Shown in pieces: positions 7,838 through 16,436 of a stretch of 50,504 nt of DNA (position 1 is the first letter of the stretch; each line of letters begins with the position of its first letter). The stretch lies in assembly GCA_031291395.1 (NCBI GenBank), contig JARLJD010000183.1, positions 1-50,504 on the forward strand. Reading direction: 5' to 3'. The notes under the pieces are model-generated. The model searched no databases. It was not told the origin of the DNA and was given only the letters and a program-made list of their open reading frames with translations. The position numbers were made by a program, and so were the translations under genes. This DNA is from Alphaproteobacteria bacterium (GTDB taxonomy: Bacteria > Pseudomonadota > Alphaproteobacteria > UBA9219).

Positions 7838-8323
7838 ATGTCTTTTTCCCGTTCCCTTAAAACCTTGTCGCTCTACGAGATCGTTCGCGGTTTTGCGCTG
7901 ACTTTTTCTTATATGTTCAGGCGCAAGGCGACGGTGAATTATCCGTATGAGAAGGGGCCTCTCAGCCCGCGTTTTCGCGGCGAACACGCGCTGCGGCGTT
8001 ATTCCAGCGGCGAGGAACGGTGCATCGCCTGCAAATTGTGCGAGGCGATTTGCCCCGCGCAGGCGATCACGATCGAAGCCGCGCCGCGAGCCGACGGAAG
8101 CCGTCGCACGACGCGCTATGATATCGATATGACGAAGTGTATTTATTGCGGATTGTGTCAGGAGGCGTGTCCGGTCGATGCAATCGTCGAAGGGCCGAAT
8201 TTTGAATTCGGAACCGAATCGCGCGAAGAATTGTATTTCGACAAAGAAAGGCTTCTGACCAACGGCGACAGGTGGGAAGCTGAGATCGCCGCCAATCTGG
8301 CTGCGGATGCGAGGTATCGATGA
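7838..8323 (+). CDS. nuoI: NADH-quinone oxidoreductase subunit I (2x 4Fe-4S)
   Basis: A 161-residue ferredoxin-like subunit that carries electrons through the peripheral arm of complex I. Both cluster motifs are intact: [12 protein letters not shown] and [12 protein letters not shown]. The ATG at 7838 gives the usual family length with N-terminus [16 protein letters not shown]; an in-frame GTG at 7829 overlapping the nuoH stop is an alternative. The stop overlaps the nuoJ start as ATGA, which implies coupled translation. Confidence 0.97.
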   Translation: MSFSRSLKTLSLYEIVRGFALTFSYMFRRKATVNYPYEKGPLSPRFRGEHALRRYSSGEERCIACKLCEAICPAQAITIEAAPRADGSRRTTRYDIDMTKCIYCGLCQEACPVDAIVEGPNFEFGTESREELYFDKERLLTNGDRWEAEIAANLAADARYR

Positions 8324-8928
8324 TCGGCTCTATCCTCTTTTATCTTTTCTCCGCCGTTCTTCTGGCCTCGTCTGTTATGGTGATCGCGGCGCGGAATCCC
8401 GTGCATGCGGTTTTGTATTTGATCCTGTGCTTTTTCAACGCGGCGGCTTTGTTCCTTCTGATGGGGGCGGAGTTTGTCGCTTTTATCATGCTTATCGTCT
8501 ATGTCGGCGCGGTCGCCGTTTTGTTCTTGTTCGTGGTGATGATGCTGGATGTCGATTTTCAGGCGATGCGGCAAGGATTCCGCCGCGCTTTGCCTCTTGG
8601 TCTTGCGGTCGGCACGGTTCTTTTGGCGCAGCTGGCGATGATCGTCAGCGCGTGGACAATCAGCCCGCGCGTTTCAAAGGCTGCGGCTCCGGCGCAGGGC
8701 ATGATCGACAACACCCGTGCCTTAGGCCGCGTCCTTTACACCGATTATTTTTATCCGTTTCAGGTTTTGGGGCTGATTCTTCTGGTCGCTATGACGGGCG
8801 CGATAGTCCTGACTTTACGCGAACGCAAAGACACGTTACACCAGAGTGTGCGTCGCCAGTTGGATGTGCCGGTATCCGCGGTCATCGAAATCAAAAAAGT
8901 GTCAACCAGAGAGGGAGTCGAGCTATGA
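8320..8928 (+). CDS. nuoJ: NADH-quinone oxidoreductase subunit J
   Basis: A 202-residue membrane subunit with five predicted helices. The signature around residues 24-65 ([43 protein letters not shown]) is that of NuoJ. It takes part in proton pumping. It overlaps nuoI upstream and the DUF2059 gene downstream, each by four bases, so all three are probably cotranscribed. In most operons nuoK comes next; here a secreted protein gene and a hairpin are interposed. Confidence 0.96.
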   Translation: MIGSILFYLFSAVLLASSVMVIAARNPVHAVLYLILCFFNAAALFLLMGAEFVAFIMLIVYVGAVAVLFLFVVMMLDVDFQAMRQGFRRALPLGLAVGTVLLAQLAMIVSAWTISPRVSKAAAPAQGMIDNTRALGRVLYTDYFYPFQVLGLILLVAMTGAIVLTLRERKDTLHQSVRRQLDVPVSAVIEIKKVSTREGVEL

Positions 8929-9752
8929 AAAAAGAACAGGTTCTTTCGCGCGTTGTTTTATGCGCCGCGCTGGCTGCGGTTTTCGCTCCTGCGGCGGTTT
9001 TTGCGCAAACGAAGGCAACGCCGCCCGCTCCTGCGGCTGTGCCTTCTCCGGCTCCCGTGCCGCCGCCTCCGGCCATGAAACGGCCAACCCCCGCTAACGG
9101 AGCCTCCGATTCAGGTTTCTTCGGCAAGGTATCGTCCTTCTTTTCTCATAAAGACGAGAAGCCTTCGGGGGCTGTTCGTTCCCTGCCTCATGACGCGCGG
9201 ATGAATGGCGGGGCGATGCCGCCTGCGCCACCGCCGATGCCGCCGCGCATGCCCGGCATGATGCCGTTTCAAAGACCGAATGTTTCCAGAAAGGCCGATT
9301 CCAAAAATCTGGAAATCGCGCGCAAGATCGTCGCCTTGCTCGGCCAGAACAACCCCAATCGGAATCCGATGATGATGCGCGGCCCGATGATGGGGATCAC
9401 GATGTCGATCGTGCCGATGATCGATCGGGAGAATAAAGGGAAAGAGGCCGAGATACAGAAGATCGCATCCGGCGTTATGGACAAGATAGCGGCGCAACAC
9501 AGCGACGATGCGGAGAAGGACAAGGCCATCGCCTATGCCCAGATCTTCACCTATCCCGAGCTTGAACAACTAAAAAGCTTCTATGAATCAGACGCTGGCA
9601 AGAAGCTGATTCAGTCGAACAACGATCTTAACGCGCATGAAGCGATGCTGAGTCAGGACTCGGCTATGTCCGCCGCGGAAGAAGCGCGCACGGCGATGAT
9701 CAAGGAGCTGAAGAAGAACGACATCGATATTCCGAAGGAGTTGGAGAAGTAA
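8925..9752 (+). CDS. Secreted DUF2059-type protein inserted in the nuo cluster
   Basis: A 275-residue protein with a clear signal peptide ([20 protein letters not shown], cleavage near AVFAQ). A Pro/Ala-rich linker follows (residues 30-115, repeated PAP, PPP and MPP), then a helical C-terminal domain resembling DUF2059: FTYPELEQLKSFYESDAGKK. GAGGGAG lies 7 bases before the ATG, and the start overlaps the nuoJ stop. It is probably periplasmic; the domain has no established function that I know. Its position between nuoJ and nuoK is unusual, and a link to complex I assembly is only a guess. Confidence 0.8.
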   Translation: MKKEQVLSRVVLCAALAAVFAPAAVFAQTKATPPAPAAVPSPAPVPPPPAMKRPTPANGASDSGFFGKVSSFFSHKDEKPSGAVRSLPHDARMNGGAMPPAPPPMPPRMPGMMPFQRPNVSRKADSKNLEIARKIVALLGQNNPNRNPMMMRGPMMGITMSIVPMIDRENKGKEAEIQKIASGVMDKIAAQHSDDAEKDKAIAYAQIFTYPELEQLKSFYESDAGKKLIQSNNDLNAHEAMLSQDSAMSAAEEARTAMIKELKKNDIDIPKELEK

Positions 9753-9781
9753 GGGCTTGTCATGAAAAAACCGCGTTTTTC

Positions 9782-9858
9782 GGTAGCGCGGGGTTCCATC
9801 CCCGCGCTTTCTCCATAAACCCCCATAGGGGGGCGCGGGGGTGGAACCCCGCGCTACC
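9782..9858. repeat. Hairpin element between the DUF2059 gene and nuoK
   Basis: 17-bp inverted repeats (GGTAGCGCGGGGTTCCA and its complement at 9842-9858) flank an inner hairpin around CCCCCATAGGGGGG. There is no T-run, so it is not a classical terminator, but it could shape or protect the mRNA ahead of nuoK. Confidence 0.7.
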
Positions 9859-9884
9859 CTCTCATCATGTCCCCCGAAAGAACA

Positions 9885-10193
9885 ATGCCCATCGGCCTTT
9901 CACATTTCCTCGTCGTCGCGGCCATTCTGTTTACGGTTGGTGTCGTCGGCGTTGTGATCAATCGCCGCAATATCCTTGTCGTCCTTATGGCGATCGAGCT
10001 GATGTTGCTGGCGGTCAATATCAACTTCGTCGCTTTTTCGGTTTATCAACATAATCTGATCGGGCAGGTCTTCACGCTGTTTGTTTTGGCGATCGCTGCG
10101 GCGGAAACGGCGGTCGGGCTTGCGATTCTGGTGGTTTATTTCCGCAATCGTGGCGACATCGCCACGGGCCGCGCGAATTTAATGAAGGGCTAG
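9885..10193 (+). CDS. nuoK: NADH-quinone oxidoreductase subunit K
   Basis: A 102-residue subunit with three membrane helices and the NuoK pattern [35 protein letters not shown] (with the conserved membrane Glu) and [13 protein letters not shown] (second Glu). It is part of the proton-translocating arm. The ATG at 9885 gives the standard length and N-terminus; an in-frame ATG at 9867 would add six residues. nuoL starts three bases after the stop. Confidence 0.95.
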   Translation: MPIGLSHFLVVAAILFTVGVVGVVINRRNILVVLMAIELMLLAVNINFVAFSVYQHNLIGQVFTLFVLAIAAAETAVGLAILVVYFRNRGDIATGRANLMKG

Positions 10194-10196
10194 GCC

Positions 10197-12134
10197 GTGA
10201 CATTTCCTTTCGACATCGCCGCCGTGTTTCTGCCCTTGCTGGGCGCGGCGTTTGCCGGATTGTTTTGTAGGCGGATAGGGGACAGAGCGGCGCAGACTTT
10301 AACAAGCGTCTGTGTTTTGGCTGCGGCATGTATCTCCCTTTACCTGTTCAACGATGTCGCGTTGCACGGGCATGTCTCAAGCCGCATCCTCGGCGACTGG
10401 ATTCAATCGGGCGCGCTTCATGCCGCATGGGGTATAAAGATCGACACGCTGAGCGCCGTGATGCTGGCCCTTGTCAACGTCATTTCCGCGGTGGTCCATC
10501 TTTATTCCATCGCCTATATGCGCCGCGACAAAGGCGTGCCGCGTTTTATGGCTTATTTGAGCCTGTTCACTTTCTTTATGTTGATGCTGGTCGTCTCGGA
10601 CAATTTGGCGCAGATGTTTTTCGGCTGGGAAGGCGTGGGGCTGTCGTCTTATCTGCTGATCAATTTCTGGTATGAGAAAAACAGCGCCAACAACGCCGCG
10701 ATCAAGGCGTTTCTGGTCAATCGCGTGGGAGACGCCGGTTTTATCCTCGGCATCTTCGGCTGTTTCAAGCTGTTCGGCGCGATTAATTTCTCCGACATGT
10801 TCGCCGCAGTTCCCGATCTTGCCGCGACGCAGTGGATGTTCTTTGGCCATTCGTTTCCGGCGCTGACTGTCGTTTGCCTGCTTTTGTTCGTCGGCGCGAT
10901 GGGTAAATCGGCGCAGCTTGGGTTGCATACATGGCTGCCGGACGCGATGGAAGGGCCGACTCCCGTGTCGGCCTTGATTCACGCCGCGACAATGGTGACG
11001 GCGGGCGTGTTTATGCTCGCGCGGTTGTCGCCATTGTTCGATTATGCGCCGATGGCTTTGAATGTCGTCGCCGTGGTTGGGGCTTTGACCTGCATTTTCG
11101 CGGCGGCGATCGGCCTGACGCAATTCGACATCAAACGCGTGATCGCTTATTCGACGATGAGCCAGCTTGGCTATATGTTTTTCGCCGCGGGCGTGTCCGC
11201 TTATTCCGCCGCCATTTTTCATTTGGTGACGCATGCTTTTTTTAAGTCCCTCCTGTTCCTTGGCGCAGGTTCCGTCATTCACGCTTTGTCGGGCGAGCAG
11301 GATATGCGCAAAATGGGCGGCTTGGTATCCAAGCTGCCCGTAACGTGCGCGATGATGTGGATCGGCTCATTGGCTCTGGCGGGGGTTGGCGTTGACGGCG
11401 TGTTTGGTTTTGCGGGCTTCTATTCCAAGGATTTGATTTTGGACTCCGCGCTTGCCCACGGCGGAGTCGGAACGTTCGCCTATGTCCTCGGCGTGATCGC
11501 GGCGTTTATGACGGCGTTTTATTCATGGCGGCTGTTACTCATGACTTTCCACGGCCAGCCGCGTTCGGATTCTCCTGTGCATAGGGAGGAGCGGGGCTTG
11601 CTGGCTCCGCTTGTGCCGTTGGCGCTCGGCGCGATTTTTGCCGGTTGGTATGCAAAGGACTGGTTCAGCGGGGCAGGGCGGGACGCGTTCTGGAACGGCG
11701 CAATTTTTGTCCTACAGGGACATGATCCCATTGCCGCCGCGCAACATATAGCCGGAATTTATAAAGCATTGCCCTCGCTCGTCGCGTTTTCCGGCATCGC
11801 TTTGGCTTATGTGTTTTATGTGGCGATGCCGTCCCTTCCGGCGATTATGGCGACGGCTTTCGGCGGTCTTTACACCCTCATTGTCCGCAAATTCTATTTT
11901 GACGAGCTTTACGACGCCGTTTTCGTGCGCCCCGCGCAGCGCCTTGGCGCGTTCTTGTGGAAAACGGGCGACGAAGCGATCATCGACGGCTGCGGCCCCA
12001 ACGGAATCGCCGCGCTCTCGCTGCGCCTTGCGCGAAACGTCAGCAAGCTCGAAAGCGGTTCTCTCTCCCACTATGCCTTCGTCATGATCCTCGGCGTTGC
12101 AGGATTTATGACGTGGTTTTTGGCGAGGGGGTAA
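10197..12134 (+). CDS. nuoL: NADH-quinone oxidoreductase subunit L
   Basis: A 645-residue antiporter-like subunit of complex I with a GTG start. Conserved features include FFGWEGVGLSSYLLI (key Glu), KSAQLGLHTWLPDAMEGPTPVSALIHAATMV spread across residues 235-270, and the C-terminal amphipathic-helix region. The length is normal. It is the last nuo gene here: nuoM and nuoN do not follow, and the next features are a small repeat, a tiny minus-strand gene and mreB. Confidence 0.97.
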   Translation: MTFPFDIAAVFLPLLGAAFAGLFCRRIGDRAAQTLTSVCVLAAACISLYLFNDVALHGHVSSRILGDWIQSGALHAAWGIKIDTLSAVMLALVNVISAVVHLYSIAYMRRDKGVPRFMAYLSLFTFFMLMLVVSDNLAQMFFGWEGVGLSSYLLINFWYEKNSANNAAIKAFLVNRVGDAGFILGIFGCFKLFGAINFSDMFAAVPDLAATQWMFFGHSFPALTVVCLLLFVGAMGKSAQLGLHTWLPDAMEGPTPVSALIHAATMVTAGVFMLARLSPLFDYAPMALNVVAVVGALTCIFAAAIGLTQFDIKRVIAYSTMSQLGYMFFAAGVSAYSAAIFHLVTHAFFKSLLFLGAGSVIHALSGEQDMRKMGGLVSKLPVTCAMMWIGSLALAGVGVDGVFGFAGFYSKDLILDSALAHGGVGTFAYVLGVIAAFMTAFYSWRLLLMTFHGQPRSDSPVHREERGLLAPLVPLALGAIFAGWYAKDWFSGAGRDAFWNGAIFVLQGHDPIAAAQHIAGIYKALPSLVAFSGIALAYVFYVAMPSLPAIMATAFGGLYTLIVRKFYFDELYDAVFVRPAQRLGAFLWKTGDEAIIDGCGPNGIAALSLRLARNVSKLESGSLSHYAFVMILGVAGFMTWFLARG

Positions 12135-12168
12135 ACGTTGTGGGGCGTTTATTCGTCCCCAAGCCGTC

Positions 12169-12211
12169 ATTCCCGCGAAAAGCCTGCCCTCGTGAAAACG
12201 GGGGCGGGAAT
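12169..12211. repeat. Imperfect hairpin after nuoL
   Basis: ATTCCCGC (12169-12176) pairs with GCGGGAAT (12204-12211) around a smaller G/C-rich hairpin, 35 bases after the nuoL stop. It resembles the GTCATTCC-type repeat also seen at 28268 and 31820. A weak terminator role is possible, but no T-run follows. Confidence 0.45.
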
Positions 12212-12303
12212 CCATTACGAGCGATAGCGAGCAAAAGAGTGAAACGGTGTTCGTGTTCGAACCGCCGCTGTTTATATCGGCACGGACGCGTTTAATGAAG
12301 GTC

Positions 12304-12522
12304 TTATTTTTGTAAAACGTCCGCTTTTTGTAAAATGTTCGCAAAAACCTTAGAGAGATTTGGGCGATAAAGTGGAATATCTTGAACTGCTTTTTTTCGA
12401 GCGGTTTCCTGTTCGCGCACGGCATTTAACGTCATGGCAAATTCGAAGGCAACATCCCAAGGATCCCCAAGACCTTTCCCGCCACTAGTGAGTGCTGAAT
12501 TTTCTTGCAATGACGTTGACAT
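12304..12522 (-). CDS. Hypothetical small protein (72 aa)
   Basis: Begins MSTSLQENSALTSGGKG and has no family I recognise. The middle (WDVAFEFAMTLNAVREQETARKK, residues 22-44) looks like an amphipathic helix. The C-terminus contains a short direct repeat (LQKADVLQK) encoded by TTTTGTAAAA repeats. AGGGAG lies 8 bases before the ATG at 12522, which supports real translation and rejects an in-frame start further upstream. It stands alone, convergent with nuoL and divergent from mreB. Probably cytoplasmic. Confidence 0.55.
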   Translation of the reverse strand: MSTSLQENSALTSGGKGLGDPWDVAFEFAMTLNAVREQETARKKAVQDIPLYRPNLSKVFANILQKADVLQK

Positions 12523-12640
12523 AGTGAATCTCCCTAAAGCCCATATAAGGAACAAAACATCTGCTAAACCTACTCATAACCAATGATTTCGTCAAATCAA
12601 GAATCGCTCGCTAATTACCCCCTTGCGAAAAACGCGTTAG

Positions 12641-13741
<1,101 letters not shown>

Positions 13742-13760
13742 TATTTCCGCTTTTTCTTCC

Positions 13761-13832
13761 TCGTAGGAGCGGCTTCCAGCCGCGACTTTTGACGTAAGAA
13801 CAAGAGGTCGCGGCTGGAAGCCGCTCCTACGA
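13761..13832. repeat. 72-bp GTAGGAGCGG palindromic repeat
   Basis: Perfect 26-bp inverted arms (TCGTAGGAGCGGCTTCCAGC at the left) enclose a 20-base loop. It lies 20 bases after the mreB stop. Other copies are at 18218-18305 and 34701-34772, with a half copy at 358-383. Some 18 bases past its right end is the string GGCGTGGCGCAGTATATT, which also follows the 34701 copy. Confidence 0.9.
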
Positions 13833-13981
13833 AAAATCACAGTTTTTGGCGTGGCGCAGTATATTTGCCCCCAAAACACCCCACCGCTTCCATAATCCTG
13901 CCTTGATCAGGTAATAAGGTTTCACTATAGCGGTAAGCGGCGCGACGCTGTTTCCGCTGAAGTTTCAACCGGAGGATCATC

Positions 13982-14293
13982 ATGATCGTCACAGGGAAAA
14001 GATTTGCGTTATTGGCGCTTGTCGCAACGCTCGGCTTGGCAGTCGCGGCTCCCGCGCGGGCGGATTGGGACGGGCATCGCCATTATGATCGCGGTTATCG
14101 TGATCACGGTTATCACGGCGGCTATTATCATGGCTATGGTTGGTATTCGCATCCTTATTATCCTTACCCGCAGCCTTATTATTCGTATTATGGGTACGCG
14201 CCCGGCTATGTCGCCCCGCCGCCTGTCGTTTATGCGCCGCCGCCGGTTTATGCCGCGCCGCCCGGGATTAATCTCATTCTTGGCATTCGTTGA
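13982..14293 (+). CDS. Small secreted Tyr/His/Gly-rich protein
   Basis: A 103-residue protein with a signal peptide (residues 1-27, ending APARA) followed by a low-complexity region: HYDRGYRDHGYHGGYYHGY, then Tyr/Pro-rich PYYPYPQPYY and PPP repeats, ending in a hydrophobic INLILGIR. GGAGGATCATC precedes the ATG. Proteins of this style are widespread in alphaproteobacteria and presumed periplasmic or outer-membrane associated; the function is unknown to me. It is followed by a strong terminator, so it is probably monocistronic. Confidence 0.75.
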   Translation: MIVTGKRFALLALVATLGLAVAAPARADWDGHRHYDRGYRDHGYHGGYYHGYGWYSHPYYPYPQPYYSYYGYAPGYVAPPPVVYAPPPVYAAPPGINLILGIR

Positions 14294-14319
14294 CAGTTTA
14301 TCCTTTCTGGTGGGAGACT

Positions 14320-14368
14320 GAGCCTTCATGTTCTTGCTTCGCGCTTTGGACATGAAGGCTCTTTTTTT
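14320..14368 (+). terminator. Rho-independent terminator
   Basis: A perfect 12-bp stem (GAGCCTTCATGT with ACATGAAGGCTC) with an 18-base loop is followed directly by seven T. It ends the transcript of the small secreted protein gene. Confidence 0.92.
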
Positions 14369-14395
14369 GTAACTTCTAACAAGTTAAGTTTCGCT

Positions 14396-14591
14396 GATAA
14401 CCCCTCTCCGCCCGCTCTTCGCGGGGGGAGAGGGGCGGGACAGAACGTCGAACATTCGCCGTAGAACGAAAGGGGTGAGGTGGGTGGTGAAAATTATTCA
14501 CGCCCTCAACCACCCACCTCACCCCATCCAACCTTTTGCTTGAAGGTCTGTTCCTCCCCTCTCTCCCCCGCGCGGGCGGAGAGGGGTTATC
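14396..14591. repeat. Nested palindromic element before the CPBP gene
   Basis: Perfect 20-bp outer arms (GATAACCCCTCTCCGCCCGC and its complement at 14572-14591) enclose inner inverted strings (GGGGTGAGGTGGGTGG and CCACCCACCTCACCCC). It belongs to the CCCTCT/GGTGAGG repeat group also seen at 23.9 and 29.5 kb. It overlaps the 5' end of the following reading frame. Confidence 0.8.
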
Positions 14592-15279
14592 GACGCCGCT
14601 TCTGACCCTTTTGAGCGTTGTGCCGATGACAGCTTTTTTGATTGCGCCGCGTCGGATGTTTCTGGCGTTCGAATGCGCCGTTCTTTTCGTACTGATGCCG
14701 ATGCTGGTTTATAGGCATCCCACGCGGCTCGATGTGCATCTCGGCCTGTTGCTGGTGGCCGTTTATGCGGCGGTTATTCTGAACAAAACCCCCGGATTTT
14801 CGTGGCGCGAGGCGTGGCGCGGCAGACGTTTGACGGCGCGCGAGGTCAAGTTGATCGCGGCGCGGTTCATTGTTTCGACATTCGGTATTTTCCTTTTGAC
14901 GCGATTGATCGAACCGCGCGGCGTTTTTTCTTTTCCGACGCAAAGGCCGGTTTTCTGGCTGATTGTTATGATTCTGTACCCGTTTTTGTCGGCTCTACCG
15001 CAAGAAATGGTTTTTCGCTGCTTTTTCTTCCGCCGCTATGCCGCGCTTTTTCCCCATAAAGGAGCGATGCTGTTTGCCAGCGCTTTTGTGTTCGGTTTTA
15101 CCCATATTGTGTTTCATAACCCGATTTCGCCGATTTTATCCTTTATTTGCGGGTTCTTTCTGGCGGCCAGCTATCTGGCGCATGACAGCCTGAAAAAAGC
15201 GGCCATCGAACACGCGCTGTACGGCGATATGGTATTTACGGTGGGACTTGGCTATTATTTCCTTGTAGGGTTTCATTAG
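14536..15279 (+). CDS. CPBP family intramembrane protease-like protein
   Basis: A polytopic membrane protein, about 217-247 residues. The three CPBP motifs are visible: PQEMVFRCFFFRRY (a QE rather than EE glutamate pair), FGFTHI (His) and EHALYGDM (His). These are typical of prenyl-endopeptidase-like or bacteriocin-immunity-like membrane proteases; the substrate is unknown. The 5' end is uncertain. The longest frame starts at a TTG inside a palindromic repeat, while the first ATG is at 14626. The hydrophobic TPLLTLLSVVPMTAFLIAPRR seems to belong to the first helix, so translation probably starts before 14626. rbfA follows after 15 bases. Confidence 0.75.
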   Translation: MLEGLFLPSLPRAGGEGLSTPLLTLLSVVPMTAFLIAPRRMFLAFECAVLFVLMPMLVYRHPTRLDVHLGLLLVAVYAAVILNKTPGFSWREAWRGRRLTAREVKLIAARFIVSTFGIFLLTRLIEPRGVFSFPTQRPVFWLIVMILYPFLSALPQEMVFRCFFFRRYAALFPHKGAMLFASAFVFGFTHIVFHNPISPILSFICGFFLAASYLAHDSLKKAAIEHALYGDMVFTVGLGYYFLVGFH

Positions 15280-15294
15280 GTTTGGAAAGTCATT

Positions 15295-15660
15295 ATGCGT
15301 ACTCAAAGACAGCTTCGCGTGGGCGAAGAAATCCGGCATGCCTTGGCGGGGGTTCTGATGCGCGGCGATGTGCCGTGGCCGCGCGAGCTTAAATCGCCGA
15401 CGGTCACTGTCACCGAAGTCAAAGTCAGCCCCGATCTGTCGAACGCGACCGTCTATGTCATGCCTTTGGGCGGCAAGATGCTGGCCGAGATTGTGCGGGC
15501 GATGAACGACAGCGCCGGTTTCTATCGCTTCTCCGTCGGCAAGGCGGTCAAGCTGCGGGTCGTCCCCAAAATCCGTTTCGTCGCCGACGAAACTTTCGAG
15601 ACGGCGCACCGCATCGAGGAAATCCTGCTCGCGCCGGATGTGGCGAAGGATTTGAGGTAG
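15295..15660 (+). CDS. rbfA: 30S ribosome-binding factor RbfA
   Basis: A 121-residue KH-fold protein needed for maturation of the 30S ribosomal subunit. Recognisable by RQLRVGEEIRHALAGVL at the N-terminus, TVTEVKVSPDLSNATVYV in the middle, and LRVVPKIRFVADETFETAHRIEEIL near the C-terminus. The length is normal. In many bacteria rbfA lies between infB and truB; neither is here, and the next genes are a convergent toxin-antitoxin pair. Confidence 0.95.
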   Translation: MRTQRQLRVGEEIRHALAGVLMRGDVPWPRELKSPTVTVTEVKVSPDLSNATVYVMPLGGKMLAEIVRAMNDSAGFYRFSVGKAVKLRVVPKIRFVADETFETAHRIEEILLAPDVAKDLR

Positions 15661-15676
15661 GCGCGAAAAAAGTCGA

Positions 15677-16012
15677 TCATTCCTTCTCGCCGACGAGACG
15701 CGCCGGAATGTTCATTTTATGCGCATAAAGCGCTTCGATAAAGATTGTGGATTTATCATTGACGCGGAACAGAATCAGATGAGGAAATCCGCGCAAGTTC
15801 CATTTTCTGAATTTATGAGCCTGTAAATCCTCGTATCCCTCGCCCGCATCGTAAAGGGCGCAGGCATAGGGATTTTGACTGATGAAGCTTAACGCCTCTT
15901 CCACAGCAACGATAAAATGTTCCGCAAGAGGCCATCCTGCCCGTTTTTTATAATTTTGTGCGTCGTGCCTCCATTGTCGCATGAAGAGCGCGCTTTTTTG
16001 CATTTTGAACAT
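15677..16012 (-). CDS. ParE/RelE family toxin
   Basis: A 111-residue protein starting MFKMQKSALFMRQW. The RelE/ParE fold is suggested by FIVAVEEALSFISQNPYAC, then HKFRKWNLRGFPHLILFRVND and the closing IFIEALYAHKM. Members of this superfamily poison gyrase or cleave mRNA; the sequence does not decide which. It lies 4 bases after the antitoxin gene. Start 16012 was chosen for this spacing; an in-frame ATG at 16030 would overlap the antitoxin by 14 bases. Antitoxin-first order fits parDE. Confidence 0.82.
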   Translation of the reverse strand: MFKMQKSALFMRQWRHDAQNYKKRAGWPLAEHFIVAVEEALSFISQNPYACALYDAGEGYEDLQAHKFRKWNLRGFPHLILFRVNDKSTIFIEALYAHKMNIPARLVGEKE

Positions 16013-16016
16013 GCGC

Positions 16017-16286
16017 TCAGGCAAGGACATCGCGGATGCTTTTCGCATCTTTCGCCGTTAAAGGGCTATAGCTGTTTTCGGCGATTGATTGGCGCAGCAG
16101 ATCGTTAATCGCGTGGCTTTCGGCGGCGGCGGTTTTTTCCATGTAACGCCGGATAAGGTCGCGAACGAATTCGCTGGGCGTTTCATACAAACCGCCCTCG
16201 CCCGTCATTTCGCCGACAAATTGCGCCAGCGGAAGAGGCAAAGTCGCGTTCAGCCTTTTAATAATGGGCGTATCTTGAGCGGTCAT
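16017..16286 (-). CDS. ParD-like antitoxin
   Basis: An 89-residue protein with a ribbon-helix-helix-like N-terminal half (RLNATLPLPLAQFVGEM, then YETPSEFVRDLIRRYME) and a charged helical C-terminus likely to wrap the toxin. AAAAAGGCACGGC precedes the ATG. A possible -10 (TACAAT) lies about 35 bases upstream on the minus strand near 16320. By family analogy it represses its own promoter, but no strong palindrome is visible there. Confidence 0.82.
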   Translation of the reverse strand: MTAQDTPIIKRLNATLPLPLAQFVGEMTGEGGLYETPSEFVRDLIRRYMEKTAAAESHAINDLLRQSIAENSYSPLTAKDAKSIRDVLA

Positions 16287-16436
16287 GCCGTGCCTTTTTC
16301 ATGAGAAACGAAGGCTGCATTGTAACATATGTGCGGCTTAAGGGCAATAGACGCGATATATTGCGCAAAAGGATGTGTTGAAAAGATTACAGACCCATTG
16401 TCATCGCTGACGACGTTGGCCACTCCCGCGACGGCC

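Noticed and set aside
10377..11282. A 301-codon open frame on the strand opposite nuoL
   Set aside because: It is a shadow of nuoL, rich in Arg and His with no motif, produced by G/C-rich codon use.
12249..12290. TGTTCGAAC string after nuoL as a tRNA T-loop remnant
   Set aside because: No acceptor stem, anticodon stem or CCA end could be fitted on either strand.
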